The translations under genes and the position numbers were made by a program. The notes beneath the pieces are model-generated. The model saw only the letters and a list, made by a program, of their open reading frames with translations, was not told where the DNA came from and ran no database searches. Positions 45,675 through 55,567 of a DNA stretch of 64,000 bases are shown piece after piece (the first letter of the stretch is position 1; every line of letters begins with the position of its first letter). Origin of the DNA: Cadophora sp. MPI-SDFR-AT-0126 (lineage: Eukaryota > Ascomycota > Leotiomycetes > Helotiales > Ploettnerulaceae); NCBI GenBank assembly GCA_020747065.1, contig JAGMVK010000025.1, positions 248,001-312,000 of the forward strand, in the 5' to 3' direction.

Positions 45675-48233
45675 CTAGATAATGGAAATTATCTGTTTCT
45701 CCCATGAATCAAAGTATAGCAAATTCCTGTCTTCAACTTCCATTTTTCCGATTCTCTCATACATGCTTTTATGATCCTTCAGCTTTCTTAAGATCAACGC
45801 CGACGATGACAGGATCCGTAAACACCAAATATCCTTTTCATCAAGAGGTGTTGATTCTGTAGAGTTGGAGGTGTGGGTTAATGGGCCATATAGCGGCAAG
45901 TCCAAAACGATACTGACTCGTTTCACGACACCTCCCACATCCCCGAACAATTTCCAGTGACCATCCGAGGCCACAATCATTCCATGCTCGATACGATTCA
46001 ATGGGCCACGCAAGACAATCATTCCCCAGCCTACTTGACCAAAGGCATCAAATCCCACAACCCTGACGGAATGATCCAGTAACTCAGTATATTGATCATC
46101 AAATGGCTGGGTGGACACCGCGTTGCCAGGCCCGGAGGAAATGTGTACGTTCCCTTCGACGGAGGCCCATGACCAAGAAGGCGCTCGATAAGTGCTCGGG
46201 CGGTTGCAATCAATTTGGCGGCCTTGCCCGGATAAACGACCCGTGCCCCATAATAAACCATGGACTAGAGTGTTCTGCCAGAGGCCAGCTAGATACTCGT
46301 CGCCATACTGGTTGAAGAATTCTCGTGCCAACCCAGATAGTGCAGGTAATTTATCCTTTTCCTGAGATAATGCACGGCAGGTATATTCCTGTACCACCAT
46401 GTCCCAATGCTTAGAAGTAAGCTTGGAGTCCAATCTTTCGGTCCCGAGGCCTATTGGTGTTATGCCGCTTTCGGTCATTTTCAGAGATTTACATTCCCAC
46501 CTCATCTCTGTGCTTCCAAAAATGACCATTCTAGGGGAGAGGAGCCGTTCTTGTAAGGCCCAAGCTCGACCAAAGAGTGGTTCATCGTAGATACTTTCGC
46601 TTTGCCAAAACTGCGTGACCCAAACAGAGCCGACTCGGCCAGGTGTAGTCGTCGAAGCATATGGTAGCTTACAACATACGCCAAGCTGAGCTTTTGGTTG
46701 CCTCGGGCCTAAGAAGCCTTCGTGTACGTCAGAAGCTCTTGCGGCTATTATTGTGAGAAACGCACACCCGTATATTTCGCTCATCCTTGCGGACTCCCAT
46801 TCCCAATCTGCAACGGCGAGGTCGTCTTGGCCTTGGATTATGCAAATTGCATCGACCCACAGGTAGCGTATCCCTAGTTGTCGGGCAAAAGTGACGGCAT
46901 CTTTGATTGTTTGTGGCATATCGGCCTCTGGTATACGCTTCCGTCTTTCATCCAAATTGAGAGACGTGGTGACCATTGCCGAGCCTGTGCTGCCCCAGCA
47001 ATAACTTAAGGCAACATATCTCCATGCGTCGAAATTCTCATCAGGCTCAAGAATTCTAAGATCTTCCTTCAAAACCAAACAGGGCTCGGTGGAACCGTCT
47101 GCTAGTCCTACATCTACAACTCGAGAAGGGAACTTGAGCAAGTCAGATGACCGATCATCTAAGCTGTGATGAGACCTGACGTTACACGTCTCATGATTCG
47201 TCGTGCAGTGGTTAATCCAAGACCTGATCATATGGAAAGATGTTTCGAGCGGATTGGCTTGTGTTTCGATAAACAAATCAGAAATCTGACTATCTGCGAT
47301 GAAGTCAGTTGTTCCGCTGTCAAAGATATGAAAAACCGAAAACTGACTGTGCTCGACTGAAATACCCAGAGAGGTAAGATGAGATCTACCATCCGTAATT
47401 TCGCGACTATCTGCAAAGCGTTAACTTAAAGGCCCATCTCAGGACCGCATGCGCTTACCTTCTGGTGTATGATTAATATCGCGGCCTGTACATGATCGTT
47501 CCAAGTCTTCTGCAAATCCGACTGCCGACTGGAAACCCGCTCCATCCAAAGGAACCAGGCAATCCTCCGCTTTATCACTGTTCTGTGCATCGCTACTATT
47601 ATCTTCATCCTCTGCGTCCTCCATGTCGTCCATGTCGTCCATGTCCGCCATAACTTTGATAGTCTCCATACCATCCACTCCGTCCTTTGCACTCTCAGTC
47701 TCGTCTGGAAGTTCATTGTCGCCCACAAAATCATTTCCCACCGGATTCGGGACCGAATCAAGCATTTCATCATTCTCATCGTTTTCTGAAGTGTCTACCC
47801 ACTCCCAGACGACATCGATGCAGGAAATCCTTTCCATCGTCTGTAGGGAATAATTCGGCCCCCAACACATTCGCGAGCAATATCGTGAAACAAGATAGAC
47901 TCGGCGATCTTCGAGGATTGGCTTGACCGGTCCAAGTTCTTCCATGTCTTGCATGCTACAAACACTCTCCCAGATCATAATACAAAGTGGGCACGACGTC
48001 TGCATGACGTTTGTATACAGATTTACAATACTGAAATGACGAAAACCAATGCGGGAGCCCAAGGCGTCAAACGTTATAGTCTGACAGAGAGCACATAAGC
48101 CTTGAGAACATAAGCCTCGATCAGATATTTCGCGGAAATTCTTCGCCCGATTAATGTTGTAGAAACTGCGGGCCTTCCTAAATCCATTCCAATCCATAAG
48201 TCGGAGGGATGCTTCGTAATCTCGGCCGGCCAT
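45675..48233 (-). CDS. HET-domain protein (heterokaryon-incompatibility type)
   Basis: Two exons (48233-47459 and 47410-45675; 48-nt intron with GTAAGC..CAG) encode 836 residues. The N-terminus has a Cys-rich stretch (GLCSQGLCALC..TSCPLCIMIW) common in large HET proteins. A strongly acidic linker of Asp, Glu and Met follows (about residues 150-225, from a GTCCTCCAT-type repeat). The HET domain proper begins near residue 389 with RYVALSYCWGS, then MPQTIKDAVTFARQLGIRYLWVDAICIIQ, and continues through YDEPLFGRAWALQERLLSPRMVIFG. HET domains trigger cell death when non-self partners meet; they are toxic effectors of allorecognition. It is intact by sequence and stands next to a broken HET gene and a 2EXR gene. 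Confidence 0.92.
47616..47650. repeat. Tandem CATGTCGTC microsatellite inside the HET gene
   Basis: Three or more nearly identical 9-bp units encode a Met-Asp-Asp repeat (DMDDMDDMED) in the acidic linker. Copy number could vary between strains. Confidence 0.6.
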
Positions 48234-48789
48234 GACTGATGTTTTGATGCTGATTGCTATTCATCAATTTACGGAGGTGTCAAAAGCAATACGACCTGCC
48301 GCTCTGGTGGTGTCTTATCAGCAGTTACAGGGACAGTAAGCGCCGGTGCTGGAAATATCTTCTTTTCAATTGTTGCTCAGGCTGATCGTGAGCTTCGTCG
48401 TTGTGTTGCCTTGCCACCGCGGAAGCCTGTTTGGTTTATCTCCGATAGATGTAGTCTCTGCGGCAAACGAGCCTCGCAGAACGCAGACTATACCTTCACG
48501 TGACTTCATACTTTTTGATCTCTGGATTGGAAGCCTATCTTCAGACTAGATAAAGACTCAATAGTAGCAGAACATGAATTTAAAAGCCATCATAAATCTT
48601 TCTGGTGAGAGATCTCTTGTACCGAGTTGTGGAAGGACGCGGCATGTCCACAAGCGATGCATCAGCAAATAGGCTTCCATTTTCTGTACCCTGCCGCCAT
48701 CTCAATATCATGTCGATCTCCGCCTCATCTCACCATCTCCAGAAAAACCTCAGCCTACCTTCATCGGAAAACACCAGAAAAAAAAGGAC
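48234..48789. other. Intergenic between HET and 2EXR genes, 556 bp
   Basis: The shared upstream region of two divergent genes. No further feature is recognised. Confidence 0.4.
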
Positions 48790-49767
48790 ATGGGCCTCCC
48801 AAACAGTGTCAGATGGTGGCACCTCTTGGGCTTCTTTTTCCTAGCCGGCTCACGAGACCTTTACCGCTGGACCCTGAACAAGATCCGCGAGTCCTACGAT
48901 CGCACATGCGACAGTCTCAACTCATTCATCCGTACCATCCGGGTAACATGTTGCTGTTGTCTACACATGCTTCGTCTTGCACCTTCACCGAAATTCGGTC
49001 GATTCGGAGACCTCCCGTTGGAAATCAGGCAATTGATCTGGCAGTTTGCGGCGACTGAGCCACGGGTTATTGAACTTCGGCACACGGTAAATTGTCCTAG
49101 TCGTAACAATGTTCTATCTTCGGATGAAGTTGAGGATAGGTGAATTTGGAGTATCGCGGAGGTCCCACCTGTTCTGCATGTGTGTCGAGAATCCCGGATC
49201 GAGGGGCTGAAAATCTTTGAGTTGGGGTTTGGAGCGCAAGGGCAGGAAGGCACTGTGTACGTCAATTTCGAGAACGACATTGTGTTTTTGGGGAGGAGAT
49301 GTGCACTGTTTTCTATCGTCGTTGAATCAACAACTGCGAATCAGATGGTACGCTGTATGCCAATAAATGATCTTCAGAAAATCACGCGGCTGGCGATTCG
49401 ATGTGAATCTAGTTGGGCGCCAGTGGTATTTGCGTGGGATAGGGAGACTTCTAGGAGTGTGAAGGAAGTTATTCTTGTGGGGCAGAGTAGTGGAGTGCGG
49501 AGTTTTGATCTGGGGAGGAGACCGGATTTGAGGATACGTAGTGAGATGGGTAGGAAGGAGATTGAGTGGAACGATGTTGGAAGTACGAAGAGTCATTTCA
49601 GGAATTATGTAATGATAAGGATTCTAGAGGATAGGATCGGGGTATTTGGGGAGAAACTGGGGGAGAGTGGTAGGGTGTTGAGGAAAGATGTGTTCGTTAG
49701 GGATGGCACTTTTGTAAAGGGTTTGACGGATAAGTGGTTTACTCCTAGGAGATCGTGGATATTTTGA
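48790..49767 (+). pseudogene. 2EXR-domain protein interrupted by one in-frame TGA
   Basis: The frame from ATG 48790 runs 117 codons to TGA 49141-49143, then continues in the same frame without another stop to 49767 (326 codons in all). Before the stop is the 2EXR start (FGRFGDLPLEIRQLIWQFA..PRVIELRH). Right after it is PPVLHVCRESRIEGLKIFELGF, the second half of the same domain. The stop stands where a Trp would fit, and no GT..AG pair of usable length removes it. So the gene is either recently dead, read through, or carries a sequencing error. 2EXR proteins are a fungal family of unknown biochemical role, often near HET and NLR genes. The N-terminus has a hydrophobic stretch (WHLLGFFFLAG) and a CCCC run. 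Confidence 0.75.
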
Positions 49768-50299
49768 TGTGATGGAGCTTGTAGGCGAATGATAATTCTC
49801 TTATTCCTTCAACGAAGCGTTAGAAGCTGTTCGGACTAAAACATTGCACTTGTTTGTTGCGTCTCGACTCCGCTGTCAGTGACCCAAGCTTGACCTTACG
49901 TTAGTTATATCATCAGTGTTTAACGGACTTAAAGACTCAATATCAAATGTCACTTTGAGAAAGCTTTTTGTTGTCTAAATTTAATTCTGAAATCTACATA
50001 ACTCGGCTGGTCTTGCGCAGTCAACGTACCTTCGTAGATATCTACTGCATGAACAGACGTATCTTCTCGTTCATGTATATTTTTCAGTTGCACAAGAAGG
50101 AGGCTGAAGAGACTGCTTCAATTACAGACTATCGTTGTTTATGCTCGATTCTGACAGGAGTTTATACCCCTGAGTAGTCTCAGCTAGCTCGCTTCTATCA
50201 GTCCTACTCAGCCCGTGGCACGCCACACGTGATGACAAGCTAGATTAAGACTTGCGGTTCGGATCTTATCATTATCTATATCCACCAACCAATTCCAGG
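49768..50299. other. Intergenic, 532 bp
   Basis: No gene or repeat is recognised between the 2EXR locus and the HET pseudogene. Confidence 0.4.
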
Positions 50300-52092
50300 A
50301 TGGCATACCAGTACTCCGCTCTAGACATCAAGAGAAGCGAGATCCGTCTCCTTATTCTCAACCCAGGGAGTCGCTCTGATGCGATTCAGTGCCAACTTCG
50401 AAAGTGCAGCCTCGTGGACAGTATCACAGAGTATGAAGTCTTATACTTGGGGGACCCCCTATCCTCGGCATCACATAACAATAGATTCATATTCCATGTC
50501 TGTGAACCCAGCTTTACATATCGCATTATCACATTTACGTTATTCCAACGAGCCTCGCATTCTGTGGGTCGATGCCTTGTGCATTAATCAGGAAGATTTG
50601 AAGGAGCGCGAAGAGCAAGTCACACAGATGAGGCTGGTCTATAGTTGTGCGAGACGAGTTCTTGCGTGGCTTGGGGAAGAATACGAAAGTAGTGATGCAG
50701 CCATGAGTCTCCTTGAAAATATAGATATGGTTGACAGAAAAGACTTCAACACAATAGTGGTGGCGCTTCTCCAGAGCGCGTGGCTTGGGATGCCCTCTCC
50801 GCCTTGTTACGAAGACCATGGTAGAGCCGCGTCTGGATCATCCAGGAAGTCACTGTCGGAGAATTAGAACCCTTCGTTGGGTGTAGAAATCGTTGGGTCC
50901 CATGGTCACGATTCGTAAAAGTGGGCGAGCGCTTCGAGCTGCTGGAGATGGTTGGCGACGACCTAGCCAAGGGGATGGATAATCCAACCTCACGACTGCG
51001 ATACATCCATGCGGGGTTTCAAGGGTAATTGAAGACGTCCTGGAAGAATCTGTTCCTGTTGTTACGAGCGACGCATGAATGTCAAGCGACAGACGCAAGA
51101 GATAAAGTGTTCGCGCTCCTTGGACTAAGTTCAGACGAGGATCAACACGCTATCCATCCGGATTACACGAGCTCGGTGGTAGATGTCTACACTAAGGTGG
51201 CGAAACTCCTCATTCTCTTCGAGGATAGCTTGAATGTCCTTATCTATTTCAGACCAAAACAGCTTCCCAGCCTGCCTTCCTGAGTCCCGGATTTTAGCCG
51301 CTCCAGTATCGCCAAAACGCACATCGGCGAAGCACCCAGCAAAGGCGCCTCCGGCACCAGTAAACCAGTCGTGGAGTTCCTAAGTGATGGCCTTTCCGTC
51401 ACTAAATTGAAGGCGCGCGGGCGGATCGTTGACGTGGTACGAGAGACCAGTTCATGCCAATACAACCTTGACGATGCCCTTACCAACGTTCGTACCATGC
51501 AGCAGCTGGCTCGCAGGACATTACCTCAGAACCCGACAGCAAAAGAGGAAGAGCAGCTCTCAGAGAGGTTCTGGCGCTGTCCTGTCGCAGATAGTTCTCT
51601 GATACATGAATTTCCCGCCCCGGACTCCTTCGGACGACTCTTCGCCGTGCTCTGCGACGAAGCCGCCATAACCGATGATTTTGAGCCTCGGATGTTGAAT
51701 GGGTAAACAAGGAAAGACAAGTACTTGTATGACTTGACGTCGAGCATGTTTTCGGCCTTGAATCACGCGCGGTTCGTCATCACTGCTGGTGGTAGGCTGG
51801 GCATTGGGCCACTAGAGACGACGGCGGGTGATCTGACTATTATCTTGCAGGGAGCTGGCGTTCCTTTTCTAGTAAGGATGAACATCAGGGCAATGCAAAG
51901 ATAATAAAACACAACGATGATTACAGCGCTGGAGAAGGTGATGATACGACATATACCCTCGTAGGAGAAGGCTACGTCTCAGGGATGAAATTCGGCGAGA
52001 TATTTGAACCAAAGGCGGGAGAAAAGTCTGCTTTTAAAGATACTCCACGGTTTAGTTTCGAACAAGGTTATCAGAATTTCATTCTTTGTTGA
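50300..52092 (+). pseudogene. HET-domain gene with frameshifts and several stops
   Basis: HET homology can be followed for about 1.8 kb through changing frames. From ATG 50300 the leader and EYE run in one frame. Near 50430 the frame shifts into SYTWGTPYPRHHITI and ILWVDALCINQ. Near 50800 it returns to the first frame for VWIIQEVTVGELEPF. TAA 51026-51028 then interrupts the frame, and TATHECQ-like LLRATHECQATDARDKVFALLGL follows. TGA 51281-51283 stands where LPSW-VPDFS needs its Trp, and another TAA follows at about 51704-51706. The C-terminal part (FVITAGGRLGIGPLETTAGD then YTLVGEGYVSGMKFGE) is still readable to 52092. This is the small, single-domain HET type, a different subfamily from the intact gene. 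At least two frameshifts and three stops make it clearly dead. Confidence 0.88.
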
Positions 52093-52742
52093 GCGTTTTG
52101 TGTCGGGAGTCGACGAAGATTCGACGAAGACGGCTGAGGCGTTTTATTAAGCAGGCATTGACATCCAGAACTCAGAGACAGGAGCGATAGGTAATACCGA
52201 GTCCTGCGCCACGGTGTCAGAGGTGACCGAGATACAACCTGACTCTTTCATTTTGACGGATACCGGATTACCGGGAGGCTGTCAGCACTTCGTTTTGAAG
52301 CAGTCTCATCGTTTTGGCAACTGTGCTAAACAAGCAAGGTCTACCGGCGGTCACGATAGACACTGATTTGAATTCCTAGCCATTGATAGGGGGTTGTGGA
52401 GTTTAAAGACACAAGATACCACTCTGCAGCGCTCGCTGCAATGAAGCCGTTTCGTTAGCTTGGAAGCAGGATGGACCTGGACTGGAGGTCGGCGATCGTG
52501 GTGAGATGATACTGAGTCATATCGATCTCACTATCAACACCATCATAAGAAAGGGCAGGTTTGGAAAGCCGGAGCATAGTATCGTTATAGCTTCACCGTT
52601 ACAAGTTGTGGCGGGATACACAAGCTATAGCAAGACTAGAAGCCAAAGTACGCAGAGAGATCCGAAACTTGCAGATATCACATACTGGGTAAGAATTCAA
52701 AGCTAAAAGGAGGATTAAGAACTGGTAAAGAGACTCAGTTGC
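52093..52742. other. Intergenic, 650 bp
   Basis: Downstream of the HET pseudogene; possibly its decayed 3' region. The frame at 52506-52706 has no recognisable content. Confidence 0.4.
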
Positions 52743-53696
52743 TTAAAATTGTGCTATTTTCTTGCACATTTCTAGCCTTGATTGCAAAGTTCTGTTCGTT
52801 TTCAAGGTCTTACAGCGATGACACGCGAGCAGTAACATAGCCCGGAGGCTGAAATTAGCATCATTGCCAGCATTATGATAAAGCCCGCCTGAGATCCCAG
52901 TCTCCCTAACGACATTACTAAGACTACTCTTGAAGTCTCTGCCAAGAACCTCACACCCCAAAAACTCTGTGTCAAAAATTTCAATAACAGAAGGTGCTAG
53001 GTTTAAATCAAGTCCGAGGCATTCCAGAACTTTAACGTCAAACCCGAAGCCATGACCAACAAGAATAAGACCTCGAACTGACTCAGAAGATCTGTCCTCA
53101 AGATAAAGTAAGCGCTTGAGAACATCAACGAGCTCGTCTTGTGATATATCAACAGATTTTCCGAAAAGAAAGGTCTTCATATCTGTTACAGTCCGATAAT
53201 GCTGTGTGAATATAGCGTCATCCCACGAAATGTTTTGATGAAGTAAATCCCGGGTGTCCAACAGCGAGATTCCAACCTCTCTTAATCGAATACGTCCAGT
53301 TTTTGGAGAGTAGTGACTGTACTCGAAATCGATTGCAACGAAGATAACATCAAGAGGCTCCGGCTCCTGGCTATCAAAGCCCCCGGGAGTCGGAATAATA
53401 GGTTTGGATATAGCCTCTGCAGGGCCTCTGGTGACTGGAACATCTGGAAAATTCGACAGCCCCGCTCCAGAGCTAGTGCTCTTATCCAAACTTTCAGGTT
53501 CAAACTTGGCTTCTTGTGCTTCTTCTTTAGGGAGTAAGCCAGGGTCAAGAGGCAGCCCAAGGGCTTGTTGTAGAGTCTGGAGACCACAAGCGTTGATAGG
53601 ACGTAGAGGTGTTGAACGCAGAGCTTTGGCCGTATCATCCTTTCTTTGCTTCAGTCGCAGCTTACGCTGCACATTCCTTTCATGGCGTGTCTCCAT
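52743..53696 (-). CDS. DEDD-type RNase H-fold nuclease, Gfd2/YDR514C-like
   Basis: A single exon of 317 residues. After a basic N-terminus (ERNVQRKLRLKQRK) and a Pro-rich linker, the RNase H-like fold starts near residue 116 with VIFVAIDFEYSHYSP (first two acidic residues). GLILVGHGFGFDVKVLECLGL gives the third acidic position, and HNAGNDANFSLRAMLLLA carries the final His..Asp of a DEDDh exonuclease site. All four acidic positions and the His are present, so it is probably active. Fungal proteins of this layout are annotated as Gfd2/YDR514C-like or as QDE-2-interacting-type exonucleases; the former fits better by size. The role is in RNA metabolism by family, and the exact substrate is unknown. 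Confidence 0.82.
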   Translation of the reverse strand: METRHERNVQRKLRLKQRKDDTAKALRSTPLRPINACGLQTLQQALGLPLDPGLLPKEEAQEAKFEPESLDKSTSSGAGLSNFPDVPVTRGPAEAISKPIIPTPGGFDSQEPEPLDVIFVAIDFEYSHYSPKTGRIRLREVGISLLDTRDLLHQNISWDDAIFTQHYRTVTDMKTFLFGKSVDISQDELVDVLKRLLYLEDRSSESVRGLILVGHGFGFDVKVLECLGLDLNLAPSVIEIFDTEFLGCEVLGRDFKSSLSNVVRETGISGGLYHNAGNDANFSLRAMLLLACHRCKTLKTNRTLQSRLEMCKKIAQF

Positions 53697-54304
53697 TGTA
53701 TGTGCGGGTTCGTGTCTTAATGGTCGTTGTGTTAAATAGCGGTATGGGAGCGCTTAACTAGTACGCTCGAAGTTTTGAAGCTTCTGGCTTTTCGTTGAGT
53801 CCTCTGGCGCTCGATCCTCTCGTAGGCTCCCTCCAGTCACAACGACATAACGCCGCAAAGTCCCGAGTAAAGTGTGAACATTCCAATAATGGCAAAGCTG
53901 ATGCGAAGAAACTATCGAATGAAAAATTGAGATTGTGTTTGTAGTGCTCGAAGAATGGTGCTCTCGGAAAAGTGTGCTTTGGCCGATCTTAGTGCCCACA
54001 ACGTGAAGCGCAGTTTATTGCGCTGTCGAGGAGCCTCTCCTCAGGTACTTTGTTCGTCAGATGGAATGACATCTTCGTGATAGTGGTGATTGAGTCTGCT
54101 CCGAGAAGTGATCGATCTGCACGAACCTTACTTGGGCCTCGATCCGGGTCCCAGGGAGCTGCTGGCGCCCCGCTTTGAATGCACTTAGCGGTTGCAGGAA
54201 TAGTGAACCATCCTCCATCAAACCTAAACTCTCATAAGAACAATTCAAAAATGAAACCACTACAATCTTCAAAATACTGGGACAAAAACAAAAAGAATAT
54301 GGAC
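53697..54304. other. Intergenic, about 610 bp
   Basis: The upstream region of the nuclease gene. No gene or repeat is seen before the tRNA candidate. Confidence 0.4.
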
Positions 54305-54466
54305 TGTCCTCGGAGAGACTCGAACTCTCGACTGATGAGTGAGTTAGCTAAAGGTCTAATTTAATATTGCTGAATGTCACGTACCCTTTGGATGGCCCTG
54401 ACTGTAAACAATCAGATCATATTTAGCATATGAGACCAACGCTCTAACCAACTGAGCCACGAAGAC
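54305..54466 (-). tRNA. tRNA-Met (CAT) candidate with a long intron
   Basis: On the minus strand, acceptor strands at 54460-54466 and 54306-54312 pair over seven bases with one G-U. The D arm is GCTCAGTTGGTTAGAGC (54441-54457). An anticodon stem TTGGT/GCTAA encloses the loop CTCATAT with anticodon CAT at 54430-54432 and T33 in place. The T arm GAGAG-TTCGAGT-CTCTC lies at 54313-54329. About 80-90 extra bases separate anticodon arm and T arm. An intron after position 37 (roughly 54428-54350) would leave a second GCTAA at 54344-54348 as the 3' stem, but then the variable region is 14 nt, long for tRNA-Met. The 5' and 3' halves are convincing. Whether it is spliced or a disrupted copy is open. 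Confidence 0.65.
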
Positions 54467-55567
54467 TTGTATTTCACTGCTCTGATAACATGTGATTGGT
54501 TGAAATTTTGCTTATCTGGTTACATATCACCAGTCGTGATTTTGAGAGAAAACTTCAACCCCGCTGTGGGGCATGGCCGGCAACGGAGGACTCGCTAAGC
54601 ACATAATACAAGAAAGTTGGCAGTTGCGAACAATGCTTTTTTGCTACCACTGATTATGTACAAACCGACAAGATAGGCTTCTGCAATTCACTACTCGTCT
54701 CCCTTAGCGGCGATAGCCAGGGGGGTTTACTTGAGAGTCTGGAGAGCTCCCAGTTTCCCAGGTAAGTCCGTCTCGCTAAGAAAGAGGGGGGTGCTGCAGG
54801 GCCTCGCTTCCGAACTCCACCATAGATTGGGCCAAAGTAAGAGGTCAGTATCAATTGACTAGGCGTAGCTGCATAATGTCAGGCGCTCAGTGTAGATTTT
54901 AACCATTCACTCCTAGGTTTCTCAGCTACAAGTCATTCCTTCAATGGATATACATACATATTCCAGAAAAAATCGCGACTTCAGACGAGATCAGCTATCA
55001 ATCAAGTCGTCATGATCTCCAATCCATGACCCTGCCGTGTTATCTCCAGATCTCCATCAATTTCCAGGAACAGAAAGGGGGCCGAACAATTGTACAGCTT
55101 CTGTTCTTGGCTTTGATATCGGTACCAATCAGCTCATCACCAGCCTCTTTTGCCCTCATTCGAAGTGGCAATCTCCGTACTAAAACCATGTACTCCCCAT
55201 GGCACTTCTCGGAGTCGTCCGCATGCCGATTCAATTGGGCTGGAGAAGGTAAGCTTAATTCCCCACCTAATGCCTGTCAATTCATGTTCACCTTCCCTTA
55301 GTGGGTAGTCGGCCAAGACATTAAATCGACATTGCGCCAAACAACCTGCAGGAACCCATCGCCAAGTTCTCCCGCTCCCCTCAGCCGTTCAGCTTCCAGT
55401 AGCATCTCCGAAGTGGCCAAAAAACGTGGTCGGAGGCTGTTTCCTTACTCGGTCTTGAAAGATAACGATGGATTCAAGGCTGGGCTGCAGGATGAGGATA
55501 TAAAGAGTTTTGGTTCCCTTCACTTTGGAGGGTGTCACTCAGCCATCAACCCCTGAAATTAGCGATC
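54467..55567. other. Intergenic, about 1.1 kb
   Basis: No domain-bearing frame. The region closes with the promoter of the secreted nuclease, including a TATA element (listed). Confidence 0.4.
55499..55505 (+). promoter_or_regulatory. Candidate TATA box of the secreted nuclease gene
   Basis: TATAAAG, about 63 bp before ATG 55568. Position and sequence fit a fungal core promoter with a short leader. Confidence 0.5.

Noticed and set aside
50300..52092. RIP mutation as the cause of the HET pseudogene
   Set aside because: The lesions include frameshifts and TGG to TGA changes rather than the CpA to TpA pattern, and the locus is not visibly duplicated.
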